From CAIYUC01 sp963682005 (lineage in GTDB: Bacteria > Bacteroidota > Bacteroidia > Bacteroidales > FEN-979): a DNA stretch of 64,000 nt. Positions within the stretch are counted from its first letter, which is position 1; each line of letters starts with the position of its first letter. The notes under the pieces were generated by a model. The model saw only the letters and a list, made by a program, of their open reading frames with translations. It had not been told where the DNA came from and ran no database searches. The position numbers and the translations under genes are program-made. This document shows, piece by piece, positions 39,369 through 48,116 of the stretch. The stretch spans positions 2,976,001 through 3,040,000 of the forward strand of contig OY820914.1 in the NCBI GenBank assembly GCA_963682005.1. The letters run 5' to 3'.

Positions 39369-40592
39369 TTATTTCTTCTCAGAACCTGTTGATAACATTT
39401 TTTTTAGTGATTCTTCATATTGATGAGATGAAATATTTTGCCTCTTTGCAAGGGCAATCGCCGTTCTTTCATACTTTATTGCTTCGTCCGTCTTGCCGAG
39501 TTTGAATAGAATCTGGGCATGTGTGTCATTTCCGGCAGGTTCATTCTTCAGGCTGATCGCTTTCTTTGACCATTCCATTGCCTTTTCCAGATACTTTTTC
39601 GACTTGTTGAAATCATAAACATTGCAGAGCTGGAATACATTCCAGGAAACGCTATTCAGCATTTCGTAGCTGTCAGCATAATATTTCTCAAGGTCATCAT
39701 AGGCCAGATCAAGATATTTCTGTTTTTCTCCACGGGTATAATAGAGATTGAGGTCTGAGGTAAAAATTACTTTTTCTGCCCCGGAAAAACCTGAATCACG
39801 GATCTTTTGCTTCATGGCAATATAGCCTGCATCTGACATCGAAGAGCTGCGGACAAGTTTCATAAGAGAACGGACATAAACATCAGAGATTTTATTATCC
39901 GTGGAATCTTTTGTGTATAAATTGCTGAACTCTTTCTCATGGTTTACCAGATACAAGAACTCCTTTGAATTCATGTCTTCGACATAATTGTATATGATGG
40001 TCCAGTTGGAACGGAGAAGAAGATCTTGTTCATTCTGCGTGGCAAAATAGGAGGCTAACACGTCAGTAACTGGCTCGTAAGCATCAATCAGTCGTTCCAG
40101 GTAGGTTCTGATAAATAATGGATCCCGGTCACCGGCGGCATATTTTTTATAATACGAGGCAAGACATTCTTCAGGATTTTGCGCTGTTAACCCCATCGAT
40201 AAATAATCATTTACTCGCCTGGGAGCACCTACTTTTTTATGAACCAGGTTTCCTTCGGGAGTAATGAAAAGAAGGGATGGATATGCCTTTACCGCATACT
40301 TTTTACGTAGTTCAAGGCCTTCACCTTTCTCCATGTCGTAAGAGCAACAGATAAAATTCTTGTTGTAAAAATCAGCTACAGTGTCATTTGTGAATATATT
40401 GGCCGCCATCCATTTGCAAGGGCCGCACCAGGATGCAAATGCATCCATAAAGATCAATTTATTTTCTTTTTTGGCCTGGGCAAGTACTTCAGACCATGGT
40501 TTTTCGGCGAATTGAATTGACCTGTTCTGGCCGAAACCATCTGAAAGTGCCATAGTAATTATAATGGCTGTTATAATAATGAATTTTTTCAT
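39369..40592 (-). CDS. Exported thioredoxin-fold protein with TPR-like C-terminal region
   Basis: 407 residues. A signal peptide (FIIITAIIITMALSDGFGQ) leads to a thioredoxin domain (about 25-145) with the redox motif FASWCGPCKWM and the cis-proline segment AVKAYPSLLF. The remaining 250 residues are helical, ending with a TPR-like repeat (AGNDTHAQILFKLGKTDEAI). Probable periplasmic disulfide reductase or oxidoreductase. Partner unknown. It is a single gene transcribed divergently from the DUF2520 gene. Confidence 0.85.
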   Translation of the reverse strand: MKKFIIITAIIITMALSDGFGQNRSIQFAEKPWSEVLAQAKKENKLIFMDAFASWCGPCKWMAANIFTNDTVADFYNKNFICCSYDMEKGEGLELRKKYAVKAYPSLLFITPEGNLVHKKVGAPRRVNDYLSMGLTAQNPEECLASYYKKYAAGDRDPLFIRTYLERLIDAYEPVTDVLASYFATQNEQDLLLRSNWTIIYNYVEDMNSKEFLYLVNHEKEFSNLYTKDSTDNKISDVYVRSLMKLVRSSSMSDAGYIAMKQKIRDSGFSGAEKVIFTSDLNLYYTRGEKQKYLDLAYDDLEKYYADSYEMLNSVSWNVFQLCNVYDFNKSKKYLEKAMEWSKKAISLKNEPAGNDTHAQILFKLGKTDEAIKYERTAIALAKRQNISSHQYEESLKKMLSTGSEKK

Positions 40593-40740
40593 CCGGATTT
40601 TTTATTTTGCAATTATACAGATAATTTGTTTTGAAGGAGTGAATTCCGGCATTTTCTCTTGTCAATCCGAAATTTCCAAATCCTTAATTGTTTTAAATTC
40701 ATTTTTTTGCTTTCCCGGTAAAACTCAGTACGTATTGGAA

Positions 40741-40748
40741 TAAATTTG
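40741..40748 (+). promoter_or_regulatory. Possible Bacteroidota -7 promoter box
   Basis: TAAATTTG fits TAnnTTTG and lies 23 bases before the start at 40772. No matching upstream TTTG is seen. Confidence 0.35.
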
Positions 40749-40771
40749 TATTTTCGTCTGAATCAAATACC

Positions 40772-41569
40772 ATGTCTCGTTTGAAAATCAAGAATATCGT
40801 ATTTATAGGTGCCGGAAACATGGCGACTAATCTGGCCCTGGGATTGAAAAAGAACGGGTTTGAGATTGTTCAGGTTTTTAGCCGGACTAATGAACATGCA
40901 AAGATCCTTGCCAGGAAAGTTGATGGAGAATATTGTACAAATCTTGATCAAGTTCTACAAACAGCGGATTTATATATAATTTCTGTGGCTGATTCGGTTC
41001 TTGAGGAAATTGCCGGTAAAATTAAAATACCAGGAGGAGTGATAGTCCATACTTCCGGATCAATCCCAATGGATGTTTTGCGGGGGTGTGCCGATTTATT
41101 CGGAGTTTTCTATAGTCCTCAGACCTTTGTTAAGAAGAATCCTGTGGACCTTGATCATGTCCCAATCTGTTTTGAGGGCAATAATGAGACCACAACCGAG
41201 CTCCTCAAGGGGCTGGCCGGTCAATTATCGGACAGTGTTTATAATCTCAACTCAACGCAGCGGAAGATGGTTCACCTTGCAGCTGTATTTGCCGGAAATT
41301 TCAGCAATTTTATGTATGTGGCAGCTGAAGAATTGTTGACAAGGAACGACCTCCCGTTTGACCTGCTTCACCCAATCATCAGGCAAACCGCGGAGAACGC
41401 CTGGAAATCTACGATTTTTGATTTTCAAACTGGTCCGGCGGTTCGGGAAGATATGAAGATTCTGTCTATGCATGTTGATATGCTTTCTGATTATCCCGAA
41501 TTCCGGGAACTATATGAACTGATTTCAAGGAACATTATTAAGTATAAGAGAAAGAATGAGCAATTATAA
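40772..41569 (+). CDS. Rossmann-fold protein with DUF2520 domain
   Basis: 265 residues. The N-terminal dinucleotide-binding fold (IVFIGAGNMATNLALGLKKNG) resembles pyrroline-5-carboxylate reductase and NADP oxidoreductases. The C-terminal half (about 130-265) is the all-helical DUF2520 domain with LVHLAAVFAGNFSNFMY-like and HPIIRQTAENA segments. A dehydrogenase role is likely but the substrate is unknown. Its end overlaps kdsC by 14 bases, which suggests translational coupling with the envelope-lipid genes that follow. Confidence 0.87.
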   Translation: MSRLKIKNIVFIGAGNMATNLALGLKKNGFEIVQVFSRTNEHAKILARKVDGEYCTNLDQVLQTADLYIISVADSVLEEIAGKIKIPGGVIVHTSGSIPMDVLRGCADLFGVFYSPQTFVKKNPVDLDHVPICFEGNNETTTELLKGLAGQLSDSVYNLNSTQRKMVHLAAVFAGNFSNFMYVAAEELLTRNDLPFDLLHPIIRQTAENAWKSTIFDFQTGPAVREDMKILSMHVDMLSDYPEFRELYELISRNIIKYKRKNEQL

Positions 41570-42077
41570 AGAGTTATTAAAGAGTATTAACACCTTTATT
41601 TTTGATTATGATGGTGTTATGACAGATGGCAGTGTGATCACCTTAAATGATGGTGAAGCTTACAGGACCTCCAGTGTAAAAGATGGCTATGCTTTGCAGC
41701 TGGCCCGGAAAAAAGGATACAATGTTGCAATAATTTCTGGGGCTAGGGCCGACTGCATGATGCACCGGCTTAATGCCTTACAAATAACAGATGTTTTTCT
41801 GGGTGTTGAGAAAAAACGCGAAACATATCATCGATACCTGAGCGAGAAAACGATTCAACATTCGAATGTGCTGTTTATGGGTGATGATATTCCTGATTAT
41901 GAGATCATGCTTGAAGCCGGTCTTCCAACCTGTCCGTCAGATGCTGCTGAAGAAATTAAAAAGGTCGCAAAATACATCTCGCATTGTGCAGGTGGAAAGG
42001 GGTGTGTAAGAGACGTGATCGAACAAGTCCTTAAACTGCAGGGTAAGTGGATGAATGATGATGCATACCATTGGTAG
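41556..42077 (+). CDS. kdsC: 3-deoxy-D-manno-octulosonate 8-phosphate phosphatase
   Basis: 173 residues, HAD subclass without a cap domain. The first motif FDYDGVMTDGSV holds the nucleophile and the acid Asp, IISGA gives motif 2, and GDDIPDYEIM gives motif 4. KdsC removes phosphate from KDO-8-phosphate, providing KDO for the lipopolysaccharide core. It overlaps the DUF2520 gene and lies two to five genes from the prenyltransferase and lpxB. Confidence 0.93.
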   Translation: MSNYKELLKSINTFIFDYDGVMTDGSVITLNDGEAYRTSSVKDGYALQLARKKGYNVAIISGARADCMMHRLNALQITDVFLGVEKKRETYHRYLSEKTIQHSNVLFMGDDIPDYEIMLEAGLPTCPSDAAEEIKKVAKYISHCAGGKGCVRDVIEQVLKLQGKWMNDDAYHW

Positions 42078-42118
42078 TGAAAGTTTATGATTGATCCGAA
42101 TCCATATCTTCAATAATT

Positions 42119-43096
42119 ATGTCAACCTGGAAGCCATTTATACGGATTTCAAAAATTTTTCTAAGTTATTCACGGTTATTCCGTATTACGAACATCATTA
42201 TCATCATCCTCACTCAGTTTCTCGTTAGAATCGGGATTATCAACCCATTTCTTTACGGAGGAAACGAAGGAATGATGTCTTCCCGGATTGACTTTTCTCT
42301 TCTTGTGCTGGTCACTGTATTGATCACTCTTGGTGGATATGTGATCAACGACTATTTTGATTATCGCATTGACCGTGTTAACCGTCCTGATAAAATTGTG
42401 ATCGACCGGATGATTTCAGCGCGACAATCAATTATCCTCCACCTTGTTCTAACTTCCATTGCAATAATAACAGGGTTCTACCTTGCTTACAGGTTAAGGG
42501 TGATTAGTTTTGGTTTTCTTTTTCCTTGTATCGCATTTCTTCTATGGTTATATTCAGCAAAGTACAAGAGATCGTTGATTTTGGGTAATATCATTGTAGC
42601 AGTTTTATCGTCAATGGTACTATTTATTGTCTGGCTTTTTGAGTTTTTTTATCTTTCTTCAAACCCGGTACAGTTCAGTGAGGTTTTGGGAAATTTAGGG
42701 CCGACCAATAAACTTATCCTGATTTATGGTTTTTTTGCATTTCTTACTTCATTTTTCCGTGAGATCATAAAGGACATTGAGGATATAGAAGGGGATCGGG
42801 AATTTTTTTGCAGGACATTACCGATAGTAGCAGGCGTCAGGGTTTCAAAATGGATTATCGCGACCCTGGTATTGTTAACCATCCTCATTCTGGCCTTTGT
42901 TCAGCTTACATTTTACAACCGGGAGCTGATGATCGTATTCTGGTACCTTATCCTTCTTACGCAGATTCCTCTTGTTTACCTCCTGATCAGGGTATTTGGG
43001 GCTCAAACAAAAAGAGAATTTCATTCTCTAAGCCAGATCGCAAAATTTATTATGTTCACAGGCCTTTTATCAATGCAGTTAATATCCATCAGTTAA
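42119..43096 (+). CDS. UbiA-family prenyltransferase (geranylgeranylglycerol-phosphate geranylgeranyltransferase type)
   Basis: 325 residues with about eight or nine transmembrane helices. The first Asp-rich site is NDYFDYRIDRVNRPD and the second is DIEDIEGDREFFCRTLPI; both bind the Mg-diphosphate of a prenyl donor. Bacteroidota members are usually annotated as geranylgeranylglycerol-phosphate geranylgeranyltransferase, an enzyme of archaeal ether-lipid synthesis. A quinone or other aromatic acceptor cannot be excluded from sequence. No geranylgeranylglyceryl-phosphate synthase is encoded nearby. Confidence 0.82.
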   Translation: MSTWKPFIRISKIFLSYSRLFRITNIIIIILTQFLVRIGIINPFLYGGNEGMMSSRIDFSLLVLVTVLITLGGYVINDYFDYRIDRVNRPDKIVIDRMISARQSIILHLVLTSIAIITGFYLAYRLRVISFGFLFPCIAFLLWLYSAKYKRSLILGNIIVAVLSSMVLFIVWLFEFFYLSSNPVQFSEVLGNLGPTNKLILIYGFFAFLTSFFREIIKDIEDIEGDREFFCRTLPIVAGVRVSKWIIATLVLLTILILAFVQLTFYNRELMIVFWYLILLTQIPLVYLLIRVFGAQTKREFHSLSQIAKFIMFTGLLSMQLISIS

Positions 43097-43106
43097 TCGG
43101 AATATT

Positions 43107-43691
43107 ATGATAAACCACAGACTTCAGAAATATGACCTGGTCCTTGCCTCACGATCACTCAGGAGGCAGTACCTGTTAAAAGAGCTTGGGCTGGACTTTG
43201 AGATCCGGACTACCAATGTAGAGGAGGTTTACCCGGAATCTCTCGCCCCAAATGAGATTGCTGTTTACCTGGCCGAATTGAAAGCCGACTGTTTTGAAAG
43301 TGGCCGGATGAATCCTAAATCGCTTATAATCGCTGCTGATACCATTGTGTATGTTGAAAATGAAATCCTTGGAAAGCCGGGAAGCTATGAAGAAGCCGTT
43401 GTTATGTTAAAAAAATTATCCGGGAAAAAGCATGATGTAATTACCGGGGTTTGTCTTAAATCCAGGAATAAAAGAAGGACCTTCCATGTTCTCTCTTCTG
43501 TATATTTTAAAGACCTTACAATTGAGGAAATCGATTACTACATCGAAAAATTTGAGCCTTTTGATAAAGCCGGAGGTTATGGCGTTCAGGAGTGGATCGG
43601 TTATATCGGGATATCAAAAATTGAAGGGTCCTTTTTTAATGTTATGGGGTTACCTGTTAAGGAATTATACGAGGAATTATTGTTGTTTTAA
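43107..43691 (+). CDS. maf: Maf-family nucleotide pyrophosphatase
   Basis: 194 residues. LASRSLRRQYLLKELGLDF is the N-terminal Maf signature, followed by AADTIVYVENEILGKP and GGYGVQEWIG. These enzymes hydrolyse non-canonical or pyrimidine NTPs to monophosphates and may curb misincorporation. The gene starts 10 bases after the prenyltransferase stop, so the pair is probably co-transcribed. Confidence 0.94.
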   Translation: MINHRLQKYDLVLASRSLRRQYLLKELGLDFEIRTTNVEEVYPESLAPNEIAVYLAELKADCFESGRMNPKSLIIAADTIVYVENEILGKPGSYEEAVVMLKKLSGKKHDVITGVCLKSRNKRRTFHVLSSVYFKDLTIEEIDYYIEKFEPFDKAGGYGVQEWIGYIGISKIEGSFFNVMGLPVKELYEELLLF

Positions 43692-43802
43692 CCTTGAATA
43701 TTTTATTTTTCGCTCACTTAACATCCAGACCATAATTTAACCTTGCCATCTGCATTCAAACTTTTGTTAATAATCAGTTCTTAATCAATCAGGAAATATT
43801 CA

Positions 43803-43810
43803 TATTTTTG
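43803..43810 (+). promoter_or_regulatory. Possible Bacteroidota -7 promoter box before surE
   Basis: TATTTTTG fits TAnnTTTG, 31 bases before the surE ATG. No TTTG at the expected distance upstream. Confidence 0.35.
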
Positions 43811-43841
43811 CCTGTTATAATGATTATTTCTGAACAGATTC

Positions 43842-44627
43842 ATGCTTCCACATAGAAAATTACCTATCATATTTGTTACCAATGACGATGGTATCCATGC
43901 GCCGGGGTTGAAGAAACTGACAGCAATTATGCGGGAATACGGGCATGTTGTTGTAGTTGCCCCAGATAAACCGCAATCTGGGACCGGCCATTCCATAACA
44001 ATGAATACACCACTTAGGTTGGACAAGATTGCTTCTGAAGAAGGGTATGATGCTTACAGTTGCAATGGCACTCCTGTAGATTGCGTAAAACTAGGGTTTA
44101 AGATCGTCCTGAAGGGTCATCCTGACATCCTGGTATCAGGGATCAACCATGGATCTAATGCATCGGTGAACATAATTTATTCGGGCACCATGGCTGCAGT
44201 GCTTGAAGGATCAATGAGCAATGTTCCATCCATCGGCTTTTCTTTTAACAATTTTTCTCATGATTCCGACCTTGCGGTATGCGATATAACTATCAGGAAT
44301 ATCGTTAAAGATGTTCTGGAAAATGGAATTCCCGAAGGAGTCTGTCTGAATGTGAATATTCCTGATGTACAAGAATCTAAGCTCAAGGGGATCAAGGTTT
44401 GCAGGCAGGCGGGAGGGACATGGCAGGAGGATTTTGATGAGCGGATTGACCCTGGAGGAAGAAAATATTTCTGGTTGAAAGGATTATTCGTTAAGATCGG
44501 ACATGGTCCTGATACCGATGTTTGGGCTCTTGAGAATAACTATGTTTCAGTCGTTCCGGTTCATTTTGATCTCACTGCGGAAAAAGTTATTCCTGTTTTG
44601 AAAAAGCGATTAGGAAATGTTGAATAA
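43842..44627 (+). CDS. surE: 5'/3'-nucleotidase SurE
   Basis: 261 residues. The metal site motif VTNDDGIHAPGL and the SGINHGSNAS and YSGTMAAVLEG segments are diagnostic of SurE. It dephosphorylates nucleoside 5'- and 3'-monophosphates and supports stationary-phase survival. In this phylum it commonly precedes lpxB. Here a 90-residue membrane protein gene begins 11 bases before its stop. Confidence 0.96.
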   Translation: MLPHRKLPIIFVTNDDGIHAPGLKKLTAIMREYGHVVVVAPDKPQSGTGHSITMNTPLRLDKIASEEGYDAYSCNGTPVDCVKLGFKIVLKGHPDILVSGINHGSNASVNIIYSGTMAAVLEGSMSNVPSIGFSFNNFSHDSDLAVCDITIRNIVKDVLENGIPEGVCLNVNIPDVQESKLKGIKVCRQAGGTWQEDFDERIDPGGRKYFWLKGLFVKIGHGPDTDVWALENNYVSVVPVHFDLTAEKVIPVLKKRLGNVE

Positions 44628-44889
44628 GAATTCATATTTGCTGGGTATTTTAATTGGAACGTTATTTCCGGTGATATTGTTTGGAATAATGATGGGAATA
44701 GATTCCTTAACAGGCGTTTTTTCCACCTCAATCATCGATTTGCCGTTGAAGAAGAAATTGTTTGTTTCGATAGCTTTGAATATTATCCCTATCCGTTATT
44801 ATTTTGTTCATAGAGGAGTTGAGAATACAGGGAAAGGGATATTGATCGTTACTGTGCTTGTAATACTATTTGTAACTGTTATTTTATAA
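44617..44889 (+). CDS. Small membrane protein between surE and lpxB
   Basis: 90 residues with two clear membrane spans (about 7-26, LLGILIGTLFPVILFGIMMG, and about 72-90, GILIVTVLVILFVTVIL) and a middle hydrophobic stretch near 46-58. It overlaps surE by 11 bases and its TAA overlaps the lpxB ATG by one base (TAATG), so translation is probably coupled on both sides. No family recognised. Position suggests a role with LpxB at the inner membrane, by inference only. Confidence 0.78.
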   Translation: MLNKNSYLLGILIGTLFPVILFGIMMGIDSLTGVFSTSIIDLPLKKKLFVSIALNIIPIRYYFVHRGVENTGKGILIVTVLVILFVTVIL

Positions 44890-46016
44890 TGAAATATTAC
44901 ATAATTGCTGGTGAAGCTTCTGGTGATCTACATGCATCCAACCTGATGAAAGCGTTGAGAAGCATTGACGAACGGGCAAATTTCAGGTGTTGGGGTGGTG
45001 ACCTGATGGAAAAGCAAGGAGGTACCATTGTTAAGCATTACAGGGATCTTGCATTTATGGGATTCCTGGAAGTGATCGTGAACCTTCTGACCATTCTGAA
45101 GAACCTCAGACTCTGCAGGCATGATATTCTTGAATTTCAACCGGATGTTGTTATTCTGGTTGATTATCCGGGATTCAACCTGAGAATTGCAAAATTCGTC
45201 CATTTACAAGGGTTTAAAGTGTTTTATTATATTTCTCCCCAAGTATGGGCCTGGAAAGCATCAAGAGTAAACATCATTAAGAAGTATGTTGACCAGATGT
45301 TTGTTATCCTTCCTTTTGAAAAGGAATTTTTTGATGAACACAATTATCCTGTCGATTTTGTAGGCCATCCTTTGCTTGATATCATTACCGAGGACCGCGA
45401 ATTCCCGACCAAAACGGACTTCCTTAAACGAAACTCCCTCAACAGCAGACCGATCATTGCACTTTTGCCAGGAAGCAGAAAGCAAGAAATTAAACTGGTT
45501 TTGAAGATTATGTTGTCTGCGGTTCCTTCCTTCAAAACCTTCCAGTTTGTAATCGCCGGAACAAACACCATCGGTGAAGCGTTTTATAGAAGGATAAGCA
45601 GGAAGATGGAAGTGAAAATTGTCATGAACCAGACATATGACCTGTTGAAACACTCTTATGCGGCCATTGTAACCTCAGGAACTGCAACACTCGAAACGGC
45701 TTTGCTTGGTGTTCCCCAGATCGTTTGTTACAAAGGAACCAGGATTTCTTATATTTTGGCAAAAGAGTTGATCAAGGTCCCTTATATATCACTGGTAAAT
45801 CTTATTATGAAGCGGGAGATTGTAAAGGAAATCATACAGGACCGGTTCACGCCAACCCGTCTCAACTTTGAACTGAAAACAATTCTTGAAGATGAAGCCG
45901 TTAGGAACAGGATCATCTTTACCTATCAGCATATGAAAGACAGGCTTGGAGGTCCCGGCGCCTCGCAGAGAACAGCCTCCCTTATGATACAATATTTGCA
46001 GAATTCCGAAGTTTAA
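44889..46016 (+). CDS. lpxB: Lipid-A-disaccharide synthase
   Basis: 375 residues. The N-terminal GEASGDLHASNLM motif, the GFLEV and SPQVWAWKASRV segments and the C-terminal GTATLETALLGVPQIVCYKG are family signatures. LpxB joins UDP-diacylglucosamine and lipid X into the lipid A disaccharide at the inner membrane. Together with kdsC this places lipopolysaccharide synthesis in this gene run. Confidence 0.97.
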   Translation: MKYYIIAGEASGDLHASNLMKALRSIDERANFRCWGGDLMEKQGGTIVKHYRDLAFMGFLEVIVNLLTILKNLRLCRHDILEFQPDVVILVDYPGFNLRIAKFVHLQGFKVFYYISPQVWAWKASRVNIIKKYVDQMFVILPFEKEFFDEHNYPVDFVGHPLLDIITEDREFPTKTDFLKRNSLNSRPIIALLPGSRKQEIKLVLKIMLSAVPSFKTFQFVIAGTNTIGEAFYRRISRKMEVKIVMNQTYDLLKHSYAAIVTSGTATLETALLGVPQIVCYKGTRISYILAKELIKVPYISLVNLIMKREIVKEIIQDRFTPTRLNFELKTILEDEAVRNRIIFTYQHMKDRLGGPGASQRTASLMIQYLQNSEV

Positions 46017-46047
46017 ATCTATATCATTTTTAATCAATATTTCAACT

Positions 46048-47094
46048 ATGAGAATTTTGAAACTCTTTGTTGCAGTTACCCTATTATGTATTATTTCACT
46101 GTCACCAGTTCATGCAGGAATGCAGAACCCACAGGCAGGATCATCCGGCAAGAAACCCTCTGAAAATACTCAGAATCCGGGGCAGAAACCAACTGGCGGG
46201 AATCAGCAGAAACAAAAGAGTACTTCATCTCCCCAGAAACGAAAACCAGCCAATACACAGGATAAAGAGCTCAGGAAATATGCAAAGGAAGAACTCGGCA
46301 AACCAGCACAGCCCACCGGAGCCATAAAAGATACGAATGAACTGAAAGCAATGGATTTCTTTGTTGCAGGGTCAGTTAAAGGGAAGCAGGGAGATTATAA
46401 AGGTGCTATTGAAGAATACACAAAGTCAATAAACAAATTCAGGACAACCGATGCATTAATCAAACGGGGGTATACATACATGCTTCTTGAAAATTACCAG
46501 CTGGCCATTAAGGATTTGAATGAAGCCCTTGATAACGATTCCGCTTCCACCAAAGCATTGTTTGCACGAGGAATGTGCAGGTTTGAAATGCGTGACCTTG
46601 CAGGAGCAGAAAAAGACCTGAAAGAATCATTAAAAAAGGATAGTGCAAATGCAATCTCCTATAATTACCTTGCTGCCGTTGCCTTTCTGAATAGGGATTA
46701 CAATGGAGCCAAGGAATATTATACACTGGTTATCAAGTACAATCCTGATTACCCTGATGCATATAATTACAGAGGGATGATGAAACATTACCTGGGAGAT
46801 CTGAAAGGTGCGATCGAAGACTACGATGAGGCGTTAAAGAAAACCCCTGAAAATACAGGTGCATTAAATAACAGGGGGGCGGCAAAACTCCTGCAGAATC
46901 AGTACCAGGGCGCCCTTGATGATTTTAACAAAGCCATCCAACTCAAGGATGATTACAATGATGCATATTTCAATCGTGGTAAAGCAAAATTAGGTCTGGG
47001 GGATACTGCAGGTGCATGTGAAGACTGGCATAAAGCTTTGTATCTGGGATTAGAAGATTCCGCAAAACTCATAGAAAAGCATTGTCAGAAATAG
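46048..47094 (+). CDS. Exported TPR-repeat protein
   Basis: 348 residues. A signal peptide (LFVAVTLLCIISLSPVHA) is followed by a Gln/Lys/Pro-rich low-complexity linker (about 25-80) and six or seven tetratricopeptide repeats (about 100-348), for example DYKGAIEEYTKSINKF and AYNYRGMMKHYLGDLKGA. TPRs mediate protein-protein contacts. It is probably periplasmic. The adjacent gene is a second TPR protein with closely similar repeats, so the two are likely paralogues. Confidence 0.85.
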   Translation: MRILKLFVAVTLLCIISLSPVHAGMQNPQAGSSGKKPSENTQNPGQKPTGGNQQKQKSTSSPQKRKPANTQDKELRKYAKEELGKPAQPTGAIKDTNELKAMDFFVAGSVKGKQGDYKGAIEEYTKSINKFRTTDALIKRGYTYMLLENYQLAIKDLNEALDNDSASTKALFARGMCRFEMRDLAGAEKDLKESLKKDSANAISYNYLAAVAFLNRDYNGAKEYYTLVIKYNPDYPDAYNYRGMMKHYLGDLKGAIEDYDEALKKTPENTGALNNRGAAKLLQNQYQGALDDFNKAIQLKDDYNDAYFNRGKAKLGLGDTAGACEDWHKALYLGLEDSAKLIEKHCQK

Positions 47095-47131
47095 TAAAGG
47101 AACAGGCATCATCCATTTTTAAGTTTCTCTG

Positions 47132-48055
47132 ATGAACCTTCGAGTAGGTTTTATTCTGGTGATAATTTCTCTCATCTCCTTTTTGCAAGTATCGGGTCAA
47201 CGAACAACCAAAGGATACATTCAGGATGGAATCTCAAAAGCCAAGCTTGGCAATTTTCAGGCAGCCATTGATGATTTTAACAAGGCCATTGAAATTGATT
47301 CAATGGAAGCTGAACCATATTATAACAAGGGATTGGTTGAGAGCCAGATGTCTGACTATAATGCTGCTATCAGGGACTTTACAAGGGTCATCTGGTTAAA
47401 GCCATTTTATGCCGATCCATATTATAACCGAGGACTGGCGAAGGATTTCCTGAAGGACTACCATGGTGCGATTTCCGATTATAATAAAGCAGTGTCATTA
47501 AAGGCAGATTTTGCTGATGCCTATTTTAATGCAGGTTTGGCGAGAATGGATCTTAATGATTATAAAGGTGCGTCGGAAGATTTCAGCAGGGGACTACAAT
47601 ACAAACCGGAGTATGCACCAGGTTATTATAATCGTGGGCTCGCGTTGTTCAGCAGGAAGATTCTTCCGGATGCTATTGAAGACTTTTCGCATGCAATCAG
47701 GCTTGATAGTTCCGTTCCGGATTACTATTCAAGCAGGGGCGCCGCATTTGCCTCTTCAGGTCAATACGATGAAGCGATAAAAGATTTTGAAAGGACGATA
47801 AAGGCGAATCCTGAAAATGTGACTGCACATATGAATATGGGCCTTGCTCTTCTTTACCTGAAAAACTATAAGAAGGCAATCGAGGATTATACAAGAGCGA
47901 TCCAACTGGATCCGTTGAACCATGAAGCCTATGCCAACAGGGGAGTAGCTTTCCAGCATACTGACGATTTACGTTCTGCTTGTGAGAACTGGAAGAAGGC
48001 ATTATTGCTTGGTTCTGAAAAGGTTAAGACGTACATACAAAAATATTGTCCATAA
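47132..48055 (+). CDS. Exported TPR-repeat protein
   Basis: 307 residues with a short signal peptide (FILVIISLISFLQVSGQ) and seven or eight tetratricopeptide repeats filling the rest (PYYNKGLVESQMSDYNAAI, then AYFNAGLARMDLNDYKGAS). The last repeat ends ACENWKKALLLG, the same sequence type as ACEDWHKALYLG at the end of the upstream TPR protein, supporting tandem duplication. Partner unknown. Confidence 0.86.
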   Translation: MNLRVGFILVIISLISFLQVSGQRTTKGYIQDGISKAKLGNFQAAIDDFNKAIEIDSMEAEPYYNKGLVESQMSDYNAAIRDFTRVIWLKPFYADPYYNRGLAKDFLKDYHGAISDYNKAVSLKADFADAYFNAGLARMDLNDYKGASEDFSRGLQYKPEYAPGYYNRGLALFSRKILPDAIEDFSHAIRLDSSVPDYYSSRGAAFASSGQYDEAIKDFERTIKANPENVTAHMNMGLALLYLKNYKKAIEDYTRAIQLDPLNHEAYANRGVAFQHTDDLRSACENWKKALLLGSEKVKTYIQKYCP

Positions 48056-48116
48056 TGGTATTACCTTTTTGATTTTTTCCGATTAATGTATATCGGAAAC
48101 AGATCAAACTGGTATT

